Source of the DNA: Thiobacillus thioparus DSM 505
GTDB taxonomy: Bacteria; Pseudomonadota; Gammaproteobacteria; Burkholderiales; Thiobacillaceae
Assembly: GCF_000373385.1 (NCBI RefSeq)
Contig: NZ_KB891331.1
Location: 62,001-126,000, forward strand
Length of the DNA: 64,000 nt
Direction of reading: 5' to 3'
In this document: positions 39,319-47,585 of the stretch, in pieces
Layout of the letters: every line of letters begins with the position of its first letter
How positions within the stretch are numbered: position 1 is the first letter of the stretch
Program-made: the position numbers and the translations under genes
Notes under the pieces: generated by a model
Told to the model about the DNA's origin: nothing
The model's input: only the letters and a program-made list of their open reading frames with translations
The model's database searches: none

Positions 39319-39324
39319 TATAAT
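39319..39324 (+). promoter_or_regulatory. Putative -10 element for the cytochrome c operon
   Basis: TATAAT, with TTTCCT at 39296-39301 as a poor -35 at a 17-base spacing. It lies 36 bases ahead of the ATG at 39360. AAGGA at 39348-39352 gives the ribosome-binding site. Confidence 0.5.
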
Positions 39325-39359
39325 CGCCGCTTTCGATGCCACCCCCCAAGGAACCTTTC

Positions 39360-40151
39360 ATGGCCGATTCGCACGCCAAGATGACTCAAGCCACCCCGCA
39401 GGAGATCATCATTTCCGTTCTTGCCGGATTGTTTGCGCCGCTGCTGGCGATTTTCCTGATCGTCATGCTGGTGCTCAGCATTCAGGACAAGCACCTGCCC
39501 GACACCACCAGCGAAGCTGCCCAGAAAGCAACACTCGACCGCATCAAGCCTTTCGCCCATCTGGTCGCGCTCGACGCCAATGCGCCCAAGGTTGAGAAGT
39601 CCGGCCAGGAAGTCTTCGATGCCGTGTGTACCACGTGCCACACGCCCGGCGCGCTGGGCGCGCCAAAGTTCGGCAACAAGGGCGACTGGGGGCCACGTAT
39701 CAGCCAGGGCTATGAGACCCTGATCAAGCATGCCCTCGAAGGCATCCGCCAGATGCCGCCGCGTGGTGGCGACGGCGACTTGTCCGACACCGAAGTGGCT
39801 CGCGCAGTGGCCTACATGGCCGATGCAGCCGGCGCCAAATTCAAGGCACCGGAAGCTGCGGCACCGGCGGCTGCCGCAGCGTCGACCGCCAAACCTGACC
39901 CGTCCAAGGGCAAGGCTGTCTACGAAGCCAATTGCGCCGTCTGCCATGCCACCGGCGTGGCCGGCGCCCCCAAGATGGGCGACAAGGCAGCCTGGAGCCC
40001 GCGCGTGAGCCAGGGCTATGCGACGCTCTACAGCCATGCGCTGAATGGCATTCGCGGCATGCCGGCCAAAGGCGGCAACGCCGGTTTGTCGGAAGCCGAT
40101 CTCGCCAACGCGGTCGGCTTCCTCATGACCCAGGGAGGCGGCAAGCTGTAA
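39360..40151 (+). CDS. Membrane-anchored di-heme cytochrome c (c5-like)
   Basis: A 263-residue protein with an N-terminal transmembrane helix (about 16-42) and two tandem cytochrome c5-like domains. CXXCH sites are CTTCH (Cys90-His94) and CAVCH (Cys192-His196); each is followed by a G-APK-G...W-PR-SQGY...MP-GG block with distal methionine in QMPPRGG and GMPAKGG. An Ala/Pro linker separates the domains. Likely an electron shuttle at the periplasmic face. The next gene encodes a single-domain version of the same cytochrome; domain duplication is evident. Confidence 0.93.
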   Translation: MADSHAKMTQATPQEIIISVLAGLFAPLLAIFLIVMLVLSIQDKHLPDTTSEAAQKATLDRIKPFAHLVALDANAPKVEKSGQEVFDAVCTTCHTPGALGAPKFGNKGDWGPRISQGYETLIKHALEGIRQMPPRGGDGDLSDTEVARAVAYMADAAGAKFKAPEAAAPAAAAASTAKPDPSKGKAVYEANCAVCHATGVAGAPKMGDKAAWSPRVSQGYATLYSHALNGIRGMPAKGGNAGLSEADLANAVGFLMTQGGGKL

Positions 40152-40167
40152 ACCGGGATTGCGCGAA

Positions 40168-40180
40168 CGGGCTTCGCCCG
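40168..40180. other. Short CTTCG-loop hairpin between two cytochrome genes
   Basis: CGGGC/GCCCG around the triplet loop TTC, embedded in a GCGCGAACGGGC...GCCCGAACGCGC context, 16 bases after the first cytochrome stop. Possible mRNA-stabilising hairpin; weak support. Confidence 0.35.
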
Positions 40181-40212
40181 AACGCGCATTGGGAGACGAG
40201 GAGGCAGCCGCC

Positions 40213-40674
40213 ATGAAATACGTCACGTTGCTGACCATGCTGGCTCCCCTGTCGCTCGCAGCCTGCGATCAATCCGGCATGACCCCGGCGGGAATGGGCA
40301 TGGCATCCACCCAGATGCAAACCGGGCCTCGCGCCATGCTCCCGCCTGAATTGCCCGCCGCTTCCGCACAACCCGCTCCGACCGCCGTCCCCGGCAGCGA
40401 CGGCGGCGTCTCTCCTGCAATCCAGTCCGACCTCGCTCACGGCCTGCAGGTCTATCGCCAGACCTGCGCCTTCTGCCATGACAAGGGCATCGCGGGCGCA
40501 CCGATCATCGGTGAAGCCAGCGATTGGCGTCCCCGCCTGGCCCAAGGCATGACCGCCCTCTACGCCTCGGCCCTGCAAGGCAGGAACGCCATGCCGGCCA
40601 AAGGCGGCAATCCGTCGCTGGCGGATGCCGACGTCCGGGCGGCGGTCGATTACCTCGCCGGGCAGGTACATTGA
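40213..40674 (+). CDS. Cytochrome c5-like lipoprotein
   Basis: A 153-residue lipoprotein with lipobox LSLAAC (Cys18) and a single c-type heme site CAFCH (Cys85-His89), followed by the same fold block as its neighbour (DWRPRLAQG, NAMPAKGG, VDYLAG). An unstructured Met/Pro/Ala-rich region (about 19-70) tethers the heme domain to the membrane. The gene is 61 bases downstream of the di-heme cytochrome and overlaps the start of the next gene. Probably a short periplasmic electron carrier. Confidence 0.93.
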   Translation: MKYVTLLTMLAPLSLAACDQSGMTPAGMGMASTQMQTGPRAMLPPELPAASAQPAPTAVPGSDGGVSPAIQSDLAHGLQVYRQTCAFCHDKGIAGAPIIGEASDWRPRLAQGMTALYASALQGRNAMPAKGGNPSLADADVRAAVDYLAGQVH

Positions 40675-41438
40675 TGGCCCATCTACCGCACATCTGTCCC
40701 CAATGCGGAAGCGACAAGATTCGCAGCGGTTCGCTGCATGCCCATGACGGGATCCGCCACCTCCTGCTGCACACGCCCCTGCGCTGCCGCGATTGCCGCC
40801 ATCGCTTCTGGGTTTTCAATCCCCTGAAACCGGTGCTGCTGCTAGCGACCGTCGGTGCGCTGGTCGCCATCACCGCCTGGTTTGCCATCGACCCGCGCGA
40901 CACCATGAGCGCCGCACAGGAGCCCATCAGCGTGCCGCACGCCCGGGCCGAGAAAGGCGATCCCGAGGCCCAATTGCAATTGGGCATGCGCTATGCCGAG
41001 GGCGACGGTGTAATCCAGAACGACAAGGAAGCGGCCCGCTGGTTTGCTCTGGCCGCCCAGCAGGGCCTGCCCGAAGCGCAATATCGTTACGGCCTCGCCT
41101 TGCTGAAGGGACGCGGCGTCGTACAGGATTACCGCGCAGCCTTCAGCTGGATCGAGAAACCCGCGAAACGCGGCTACGCCAAGGCTCAGTACAGTCTGGG
41201 TGAACTCTACCGCTATGGAACCGGCACGGCGATCGACAAGGCGCGTGCCTATCTCTGGTTCAATCTCGCCGCGGCGCAAGGGATCGAGGCTGCCGCCAAG
41301 GCGCGCGACAGCCTGGTATGGCAGCTGAAGCCCGAACAGATCACCGCGATGCAGGAAGAGGCCCGGCGCATGAGCCCGACGCCCTCGCCGCCCGCTTCGG
41401 CCCGCCCGGAGCAGGCGCCCGCCCCTGACACGCCCTGA
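40674..41438 (+). CDS. Zinc-ribbon, single-TM, Sel1-repeat protein
   Basis: A 254-residue protein. The N-terminus has two CXXC pairs (HICPQCGSD, CRDCRHR), a zinc-ribbon; then a transmembrane helix (about 57-75) and Sel1/TPR-like repeats (about 90-210, with QLQLGMRYAEGDGV, EAQYRYGLALLKGRGV, KAQYSLGELYRYGTG). The tail is Pro/Ala-rich. The start ATG overlaps the stop of the upstream cytochrome, so it is coupled to it. A role as a scaffold in the cytochrome operon is speculation. Confidence 0.85.
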   Translation: MAHLPHICPQCGSDKIRSGSLHAHDGIRHLLLHTPLRCRDCRHRFWVFNPLKPVLLLATVGALVAITAWFAIDPRDTMSAAQEPISVPHARAEKGDPEAQLQLGMRYAEGDGVIQNDKEAARWFALAAQQGLPEAQYRYGLALLKGRGVVQDYRAAFSWIEKPAKRGYAKAQYSLGELYRYGTGTAIDKARAYLWFNLAAAQGIEAAAKARDSLVWQLKPEQITAMQEEARRMSPTPSPPASARPEQAPAPDTP

Positions 41439-41468
41439 ACGAGGGCGGTCTCGGCTTGACGCCCCGTT

Positions 41469-42746
41469 TTACGGATGTGCGTGCTCGCTGTCCTGGTCCG
41501 CAGCCACATCGAGCGGCCACAATCTATGGGCGTCCAGCTTCAATCGGGCATCTGCCGCCAACGCAGCGAATTGCGCCTGCTGGGCGTTCAACTGGCCTTC
41601 CAGCGCCAGCCGACGGTTGAGCAACACCTGATCCAGACTGCCTTCGCCCAGGCTGTAGGCACGCGCCGCCAGGCGCGCCGCTTCAGCCAGCGACTGGGCG
41701 GCATGGTCGGCCTGTTGCCAGTTCGCCACCTGGGCCATCGCCGTCTCGAAATCCGCGCGCGCCTCCTGGCGCAAGCGTTGCTCCAGCCGAATGGCTGCCT
41801 CCTCTGCGGTGGTACTGAGCTGCTCGGCGGCCTGCTGGTCGGTACGCCGCGCGCTGCCCGGCAACGTCAGCCCGACGCTTACGCCCAGTTGGTGCTCACT
41901 GCCGCCCAATTCGTTTTTGTAGAACACGCCGACAGTGGGGTCGATACTGCGGCGGCTGGCCAGTTGTCGGGCTTCGGCCCGCAACACCTCGGCCTGGCGC
42001 CGCGCGCGGAACAGTTCGTGGTTGTGTGCCAGCACGGCGCTGACATAGTCCTCGGCCGGCCCGGCTGGCTCGACCGGCAACGGCAACGTGTCGTCCGCCG
42101 TCACCGGCAGGCCCGGGTATTGCGCCATGAGCCGGCTGCGCGCCCGCTGCTCGCGCGTGGCCGCCTGCTGCTGCTGCAGACGCGCCTGCGCCAGCGCCGC
42201 TTCCGCGTTGACGCGCTCGGAGCGCGGCGCCTCGCCCAGGCGAATGCGCGCATCCACGGTAGCGAGCTGCTGTTCGGCCAGATTCACCTGCGCCAGCCAC
42301 AGCCTGGTCTGGCCGGCTTCGTTCAGCCAGTCGAACCAGAGCGCAAGCAGTTGCCGTCCGCTTTCGTGCATCGCTTCACCGTAACTCGCTTCGGCGTGGG
42401 CGGTCAGCGCACCGGCAAGCACGCGGTCTGCCGCGGCGCGCCCGGGCAGACGCAGCGGGCGCGACAGCGCCACCCCCCACTCCGCGAAACGATCCTGCGG
42501 CGTATCGATCCGGCGTTGCAGGGCGTCCGCACCCAGCACCCACTCTTCGCGCCCGCGGCGCAGGCTCTCGCTTCGCAGCGATTGCGCGGCAAATTCGCCG
42601 CGTGCCTGCGCCACCATGGACGAGGCTCGCAGAGCGGCTTCGGCGGCAGCCGGATCAGGCAGATAATCGGCGTGCGCCATCGCGGAAAAAACCGGCGCGG
42701 CAAACGCCAGTGCCAGCGCAAGGGTCAATGTATGCACGGCACTCAT
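41469..42746 (-). CDS. TolC/CzcC-like outer-membrane efflux protein
   Basis: A 425-residue outer-membrane channel of a heavy-metal RND system. A signal peptide (about 1-26) is followed by long alpha-helical periplasmic repeats typical of CzcC/CusC/TolC (for example the SRPLRLPGRAAADR and VGLTLPGSARRTDQQAA segments). The N-terminus lacks a lipobox. It is the last gene of the czcI-like, adaptor, RND pump and outer-membrane run, with its start overlapping the RND stop by four bases. Confidence 0.9.
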   Translation of the reverse strand: MSAVHTLTLALALAFAAPVFSAMAHADYLPDPAAAEAALRASSMVAQARGEFAAQSLRSESLRRGREEWVLGADALQRRIDTPQDRFAEWGVALSRPLRLPGRAAADRVLAGALTAHAEASYGEAMHESGRQLLALWFDWLNEAGQTRLWLAQVNLAEQQLATVDARIRLGEAPRSERVNAEAALAQARLQQQQAATREQRARSRLMAQYPGLPVTADDTLPLPVEPAGPAEDYVSAVLAHNHELFRARRQAEVLRAEARQLASRRSIDPTVGVFYKNELGGSEHQLGVSVGLTLPGSARRTDQQAAEQLSTTAEEAAIRLEQRLRQEARADFETAMAQVANWQQADHAAQSLAEAARLAARAYSLGEGSLDQVLLNRRLALEGQLNAQQAQFAALAADARLKLDAHRLWPLDVAADQDSEHAHP

Positions 42747-45700
42747 GCGCGCACTCCTTTCAGAATGAATTGACGGTACAACAGCGGCAGCATCACCAGC
42801 GTCAGCAGGGTGGCGCTGACCAGGCCGCCGATGACGACGATGGCGAGCGGGCGCTGGATTTCGGAACCGGGCCCGGTCGCGAACAGCAGCGGCACCAGGC
42901 CGAACGCGGCGATGCTGGCGGTCATCAGCACCGGGCGCAGGCGCCGCAACGCGCCGTCACGCACCACGGCGTCGCCCTGCAGTCCCTGTGCACGCAACTG
43001 GTTGAAGTGGCTGACCAGCACCACGCCGTTCAGCACCGCGATGCCCAAGAGCGCAATGAAGCCGACCGAAGCGGGCACCGACAGATACTCGCCCGACGCC
43101 CACAGCGCGAAGATGCCGCCGATCAGTGCCAGTGGCACGTTCATCATCACCAGCAGCGCCTGGCGCGCATCGCCGAAGGTGACATACAGCAGGAAGCCGA
43201 TCAGCAGCAGCGCCACCGGCACCACGATCATCAGGCGTTTCGCGGCACGCTGCTGGTTTTCGAACTGGCCGCCCCAGGTCAAGCTGTAGCCAGGCGGCAG
43301 CTTGACCTGTGCGGCCACGGCAGCTTTCGCATCCTCGACGAAGCTGACCAGATCGCGCCCGGCGACGTTGCTCTGTACTACGGTGAAACGGGCTGCGTTT
43401 TCGCGCTTCACTGCCACCGGACCGTTGGTGCGCTTCAGGTGCGCCACCTGGTCGAGGCTGATCTCGCGGCCGTCAGCCAGGGTCAGGCGCAGCGCCTGCA
43501 GGGCATTGGGCGACGCGCGCAAATCGGCGGGCCCGCGCAATTGCAGTGGGATGCGCCGCCCCTGTTGCTGGATCGTGCCGATGACTTCGCCCTCGAGTTG
43601 CGTACGCAACAGCATGGCGATATCGTCGGCACTGAGACCGAAACGGGCAGCCGCATTCCGGTCGACTTCCGCCTGCAGATACTGCACGCCCGCGTTCTGC
43701 TGGGTATAGACGTCGGACGCGCCGGGGACTTTTCCGACCACGTTGAAGATCTCGCCGGTCAGCCGGTTGAGCGTGGCAAGGTCGGGGCCGAAAATCTTGA
43801 TCGCGACGTCGCCGCGCGAGCCGGTGAGCATTTCCGAGACCCGCATGTCGATCGGCTGGGTGAAAGTGTAGGCGATGCCGGGAAAGCCTTCGACCACGGT
43901 TCGGATTTCCCCGATCAGCCATTCCTTGTCCGGACGACGCCACTCGGTCATCGGCTTCAGCACCAGGAAGGAATCGGTGTCGTTGAGCCCCATCGGGTCG
44001 AGCCCGAGCTCGTCGGCGCCGGCGCGCGCAACGATTCGGCGGATCTCCGGCACATTCTTCAGCAGCGCCTGCTGCACCCGCAGATCCTGCGCGACAGCCT
44101 CTTCCAGGCTGATCGAGGGCAGTTTTTCCAGTTGTACCAGGATATCGCCCTCGTCCATGGTCGGCATGAAGGTTTTACCGATCAGCGGATAAACGCCGAC
44201 CGCCGCCAGCATCAGTACACCCGCAGTGACGTAGACGAGCTTCGGTCGCGCCAGCGCGCGATCGAGCAGCGGCGTGTAGAGGCCTTGCGCCTTGCGCAGC
44301 AGCCACGGATCGGTGTGCGCGCCCTGCTTCAGCAACATCGAGGCCAGCACCGGGATCACAGTGAGCGCAAGCAGCAGGGACGCCGCCAGGGCGAACACGA
44401 TGGTCAGCGCGACCGGCGCGAACAGCTTGCCTTCCAGGCCTTGCAGCGTCAGCAGCGGCAGGAACACGATGGCAATGATGGCGATGCCCGAAGTCACCGG
44501 GCGGGCGACTTCCTGCGTCGCCCACAGCACGCGCTGCGGCGGCGTTTCGCTGGTGTCTTCCGGATCGTGCGCCAGATGCGCGACGACGTTCTCCACCACC
44601 ACCACCGCTGCATCGACCAGCAAGCCGATCGCGATGGCCAGTCCGCCCAGGCTCATCAGGTTGGCGGACAACCCGAACTGGCGCATCAGCACAAACGTCG
44701 CCAGCACCGACAACGGCAGGATCAAGGCCACCACGATGGCCGCGCGTAGATTGCCAAGGAACAGCAGCAGCAGGATGACCACCAGCACCGCCGCCTCGAG
44801 CAGCGCCTTGCTCACCGTACCAACGGCGCGGTCGACCAGTTGCGCGCGGTCGTAGAACGGCGAAATCGTCACACCTTTGGGCAGGGTGGCCTGGATTTCT
44901 GCGAGCTTGGCCTTGACGTTCTTGATGAGCTCGCCCGCATTGACGCCTTTCAGGCCGATGACCAGGCCTTCCACGGCCTCGCCCCGGCCGTTTTGCGTCA
45001 CGGCGCCGTAGCGGGTCATCTCACCCAGTTCCACGCGCGCGACGTCGCTGACGGTGACGACCACGCCGCCCACTGTCTTGATGCCGATGTGCCGCAAATC
45101 CTCCAGCGAACCGATGCCGCCGTTGACGCGCACCACCCAGGTTTCCTCGCCTTCGTTGACACGCCCGGCGCCGTCGTTACGGGTGTTGCTTTCCAGCGCC
45201 CTGCGCAATTCGTCATAGGTGATGCCACGCGCGGCCAGTGCCGCCGGGTCGGGACTCACCGCGAAGGTGGCGACGCGGCCACCGAGCGAATTGACGTCGG
45301 CCACCCCGGGAATCGCCCGCAATTGCGGGCGCACCGTCCAGTCGAGCAGGGTGCGTTTTTCCGACAGCGACAGCGGCCCTTCGAGGGTGAACATGTAGAG
45401 TTCCGACAGTGGCGTGGAAATCGGCGCCAAGCCGCCCGATACGTTGGCAGGCAGATCGCCCTTCACGTTGGCGAAGCGCTCCGCCACCTGCTGACGCGCC
45501 CAGTAGATGTCCGTGCCTTCGGCAAAATCGACGGTAATGTCGACCAGAGCGTTTTTCGACTGGCTGCGCAGGATGGTCTGTTTCGGAATGCCCAGCAGTT
45601 CGGTTTCGACCGGTTGGGCGATGCGCGACTCCACCTCTTCCGGCGTCATGCCCGGCGCCTTCAGGATCAGCTTGACCTGGGTGGTCGAGACATCGGGGAA

Positions 45701-45814
45701 GGCATCGATGGGAATCTGCTGGAACGCGCGCACGCCCAGCCCAGCCAGCACCAGTGCCAACGCAAGGACGAACCAGCGTCGCGCGAGCGCGGTTTCGATC
45801 AGGATGTTCATCAT
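42743..45814 (-). CDS. Heavy-metal efflux RND transporter (CzcA/CusA family)
   Basis: A 1023-residue proton-driven RND pump of the HME family. Features: N-terminal MNILIETALARRWF with helix 1, DAFPDVSTTQVKL, periplasmic loops, the TM4 motif GGLAIAIGLLVDAAVVVVENV with the acidic residue, EGDILVQLEKLPSISLEEA, and a Met-containing periplasmic segment PIDMRVSEMLTG. Twelve transmembrane helices are expected. Metal choice (Cu/Ag versus Zn/Co/Cd/Ni) is not clear from sequence; a CusF-like gene nearby favours copper. Start at 45814 or the adjacent Met at 45811. It is two bases from the adaptor gene stop. Confidence 0.94.
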   Translation of the reverse strand: MMNILIETALARRWFVLALALVLAGLGVRAFQQIPIDAFPDVSTTQVKLILKAPGMTPEEVESRIAQPVETELLGIPKQTILRSQSKNALVDITVDFAEGTDIYWARQQVAERFANVKGDLPANVSGGLAPISTPLSELYMFTLEGPLSLSEKRTLLDWTVRPQLRAIPGVADVNSLGGRVATFAVSPDPAALAARGITYDELRRALESNTRNDGAGRVNEGEETWVVRVNGGIGSLEDLRHIGIKTVGGVVVTVSDVARVELGEMTRYGAVTQNGRGEAVEGLVIGLKGVNAGELIKNVKAKLAEIQATLPKGVTISPFYDRAQLVDRAVGTVSKALLEAAVLVVILLLLFLGNLRAAIVVALILPLSVLATFVLMRQFGLSANLMSLGGLAIAIGLLVDAAVVVVENVVAHLAHDPEDTSETPPQRVLWATQEVARPVTSGIAIIAIVFLPLLTLQGLEGKLFAPVALTIVFALAASLLLALTVIPVLASMLLKQGAHTDPWLLRKAQGLYTPLLDRALARPKLVYVTAGVLMLAAVGVYPLIGKTFMPTMDEGDILVQLEKLPSISLEEAVAQDLRVQQALLKNVPEIRRIVARAGADELGLDPMGLNDTDSFLVLKPMTEWRRPDKEWLIGEIRTVVEGFPGIAYTFTQPIDMRVSEMLTGSRGDVAIKIFGPDLATLNRLTGEIFNVVGKVPGASDVYTQQNAGVQYLQAEVDRNAAARFGLSADDIAMLLRTQLEGEVIGTIQQQGRRIPLQLRGPADLRASPNALQALRLTLADGREISLDQVAHLKRTNGPVAVKRENAARFTVVQSNVAGRDLVSFVEDAKAAVAAQVKLPPGYSLTWGGQFENQQRAAKRLMIVVPVALLLIGFLLYVTFGDARQALLVMMNVPLALIGGIFALWASGEYLSVPASVGFIALLGIAVLNGVVLVSHFNQLRAQGLQGDAVVRDGALRRLRPVLMTASIAAFGLVPLLFATGPGSEIQRPLAIVVIGGLVSATLLTLVMLPLLYRQFILKGVRA

Positions 45815-45817
45815 GGA

Positions 45818-46891
45818 TTACTCTCCCAGCCACTGCGCCTTGAGCGCCGCCACACCCTTGGCGGCAACGCGGCTGCCGGTGGCCAGGCCGGTCACTTCGG
45901 CCTGGCTGGCATTCTGGCGAATCAGCTGCACCGGTGTCGGCGCGAAGCCCTGCGCGGTTTCGACGAATACATAGGGCAGGCTGGCCTGCCATACCAACGC
46001 GGCGGCCGGCACAATCAGGGTCTGGGCCGTCTGTTTGCCCTGCGGGACAGATGTTCCGGCCAGGGCAACCTGAACCGACTGGCCGGGACGCAGCAGCTTG
46101 TCGGGATCGACAAGGCTGGCGCGCGCCAGCACGCTTTGCGACGCATTGAGTTGCGGCAGCAGCGCAATGACACGCCCGCTGGCCTTGCTGTCCGCCACCG
46201 TCACGGATTGCCCGACCGCCACCTGGCGCGCCTGAATCGTCGACAACGGAATCTCCAGGGCCAGATTCGACAGATCCGCCACCTTCACCAGCGCCATGCC
46301 GGCATCCACGCGCTGGCCCGGCTCCGCGACACTCTCCGTCACCACGCCGGCGATCGGTGCGGTCAGCGTGATCGAACTGCCTGTCACCTTGCCCGCGCCC
46401 ATCATGGACAATGCGGTCTGTGCCGCAACCAGGCTGGCATGCGCCGACTGGGCCTCGGAGCGGGTGGCGCGCAGGCGCGACTCCGCGATCAGGCCCTCGC
46501 TGAACAGTTTTTCGTCGCGCGCGGCATTGCTGGTCGCCAGCTGCGATCTCAGCCGCGCCTGTGTCAGGGCATTCTGCGCTTCGGCCAGGCCGGTCATCGA
46601 CAGGGTGACGAGCGGGGCGCCGCGCTTGACCGTGTCGCCCGCCTGTACATGCAGCTGGGTGACCAGGCCGGCGCCGGCCGCCGCGGCCACACGCACACTG
46701 GCAGGCGGCAGGGTCACCCGCGCCGTATAGGCGAGCGCGGGACTGGTGTCTTGCGTGGCCGCAACGACGGTGACGATGCCAAGGTTCTTCTTCTGCGCGG
46801 CGGACAAGGGCAGGACGTCGGCTGCGAAAGCCGGGGCGGCGCCGAGCAACGCCAATACGAGAATACGAGTAGAAACATAACCAGCGATCAT
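45818..46891 (-). CDS. Periplasmic adaptor of the heavy-metal RND system (CzcB/CusB-like)
   Basis: A 357-residue membrane-fusion protein. A signal peptide (about 1-23, ending AAPAFA) precedes a lipoyl-like domain (VTQLHVQAGDTVKRGAPLVTL), an alpha-hairpin with the segments LTQARLRSQLATSNAARDE and SRLRATRSEAQSAHASL, a beta-barrel domain (APIAGVVTESVAEPGQRVDAG) and a C-terminal membrane-proximal domain. GGAG seven bases before the ATG at 46891 supports the start; the open frame extends much further upstream only as a shadow. It lies upstream of the RND pump gene, with a two-base gap. Confidence 0.92.
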   Translation of the reverse strand: MIAGYVSTRILVLALLGAAPAFAADVLPLSAAQKKNLGIVTVVAATQDTSPALAYTARVTLPPASVRVAAAAGAGLVTQLHVQAGDTVKRGAPLVTLSMTGLAEAQNALTQARLRSQLATSNAARDEKLFSEGLIAESRLRATRSEAQSAHASLVAAQTALSMMGAGKVTGSSITLTAPIAGVVTESVAEPGQRVDAGMALVKVADLSNLALEIPLSTIQARQVAVGQSVTVADSKASGRVIALLPQLNASQSVLARASLVDPDKLLRPGQSVQVALAGTSVPQGKQTAQTLIVPAAALVWQASLPYVFVETAQGFAPTPVQLIRQNASQAEVTGLATGSRVAAKGVAALKAQWLGE

Positions 46892-46953
46892 GCTTGATCT
46901 CCATGAGCAAGAAATTCGGGCAGGCGCACAGGCAGGTGCGCCGCGTGGAACGA

Positions 46954-47343
46954 TCAGCGGCGCGGCGGCGCCAGCGCGTGCGGCAGGGCGTGATCGGGGA
47001 GTACGGCCTGCAAGGGGGCGACGTCCAGCCAGGCAGGGCCTGGCCTGGCTGCTCTTGCCGCCGACGGCGGAAGCGCCGGTGCCGGGTATGACGCATCGGC
47101 ATCCGCCACAAACAGCACGGCCTGCCGCAACGATCGTATACCCTGCGCCACCTCGATCTCTGCGCCCTGCTCCCTGTTTTCGGCCAGGTGATAGGCCACG
47201 TCGCCAGGCACGCCCGCATGGCCATGCAGCCAACTTGCATGGCTCGCTTGCGCCGATCCCGCATGGGCATGGACGAACGGCGTCATCGCCTGCAAGGCGA
47301 TGACCAACCAGAGCATCAACAGGCGAAGAAATCGGTTCGGCAC
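46954..47343 (-). CDS. CzcI-like small His-rich secreted protein
   Basis: About 129 residues: signal peptide (LLMLWLVIALQAMTPF, then VHAHAG), then a His-rich stretch (SHASWLHGHAGVPG) and a low-complexity Ala/Pro C-terminus. In metal-resistance operons of betaproteobacteria a small secreted protein of this kind (CzcI and relatives) often precedes the RND genes, as here. I use GTG at 47343 because a TATAAT at 47374-47379 would place the transcript start near 47367; a longer ATG at 47424 would lie upstream of that. The identification as CzcI is by position and size only. Confidence 0.6.
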   Translation of the reverse strand: MPNRFLRLLMLWLVIALQAMTPFVHAHAGSAQASHASWLHGHAGVPGDVAYHLAENREQGAEIEVAQGIRSLRQAVLFVADADASYPAPALPPSAARAARPGPAWLDVAPLQAVLPDHALPHALAPPRR

Positions 47344-47373
47344 GGGGCGAAGTGAATGCGTCGCAAAAGTTAA

Positions 47374-47379
47374 ATTATA
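47374..47379 (-). promoter_or_regulatory. Putative -10 element for the heavy-metal RND operon
   Basis: TATAAT on the minus strand, with no acceptable -35 at 16-18 bases. A missing -35 would fit activator-dependent transcription; a tandem CTTAAG operator lies about 60 bases further upstream (47439-47455). Confidence 0.5.
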
Positions 47380-47438
47380 TGGATGGGCGTCGGCACTGAT
47401 CCCTCCACCAGGCTCGATGCGCATCCTGCCTGTGAATT

Positions 47439-47455
47439 CTTAAGACCGCCTTAAG
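47439..47455. promoter_or_regulatory. Tandem CTTAAG-N5-CTTAAG operator upstream of the RND operon
   Basis: A perfect CTTAAG ACCGC CTTAAG repeat, the same 11-base register as PmrA (CTTAAT-N5-CTTAAT) and QseB (CTTAA-N6-CTTAA) boxes. It is in the spacer between the interrupted reductase gene and the czcI-like gene, both on the minus strand, so it most likely controls the RND operon. A near-identical site precedes the operon that encodes a QseB/PmrA-like regulator (49007-49023). Confidence 0.75.
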
Positions 47456-47507
47456 TGGCTGTCCGGCGCGCCTGGCAGGGCGGTCGTTCCATTTCGGACG
47501 ATGGCTT

Positions 47508-47585
47508 TCAGCGCATCTGAAACACTTCCTGGTGAAAATCATCCGGCGCCAGGCCATGGACGACGAAATCGTTCCGTATGGCCTA
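47508..47585 (-). other. Remnant 3' end of the flavocytochrome reductase gene after an in-frame amber
   Basis: Directly after the TAG (47585-47583) the same frame continues for 24 codons (AIRNDFVVHGLAPDDFHQEV to FQMR, then TGA). This matches the usual C-terminus of ferredoxin-reductase-like proteins (G-Q/K-A-L-R...FHQE-F-MR). The TAG sits where a Gln or Lys codon is normal, so a CAG to TAG change would explain it. Confidence 0.82.

Noticed and set aside
42602-44749. 715-codon plus-strand frame opposite the RND pump
   Set aside because: Gln/His/Arg-rich translation, the usual reverse complement of a GC-rich membrane gene.
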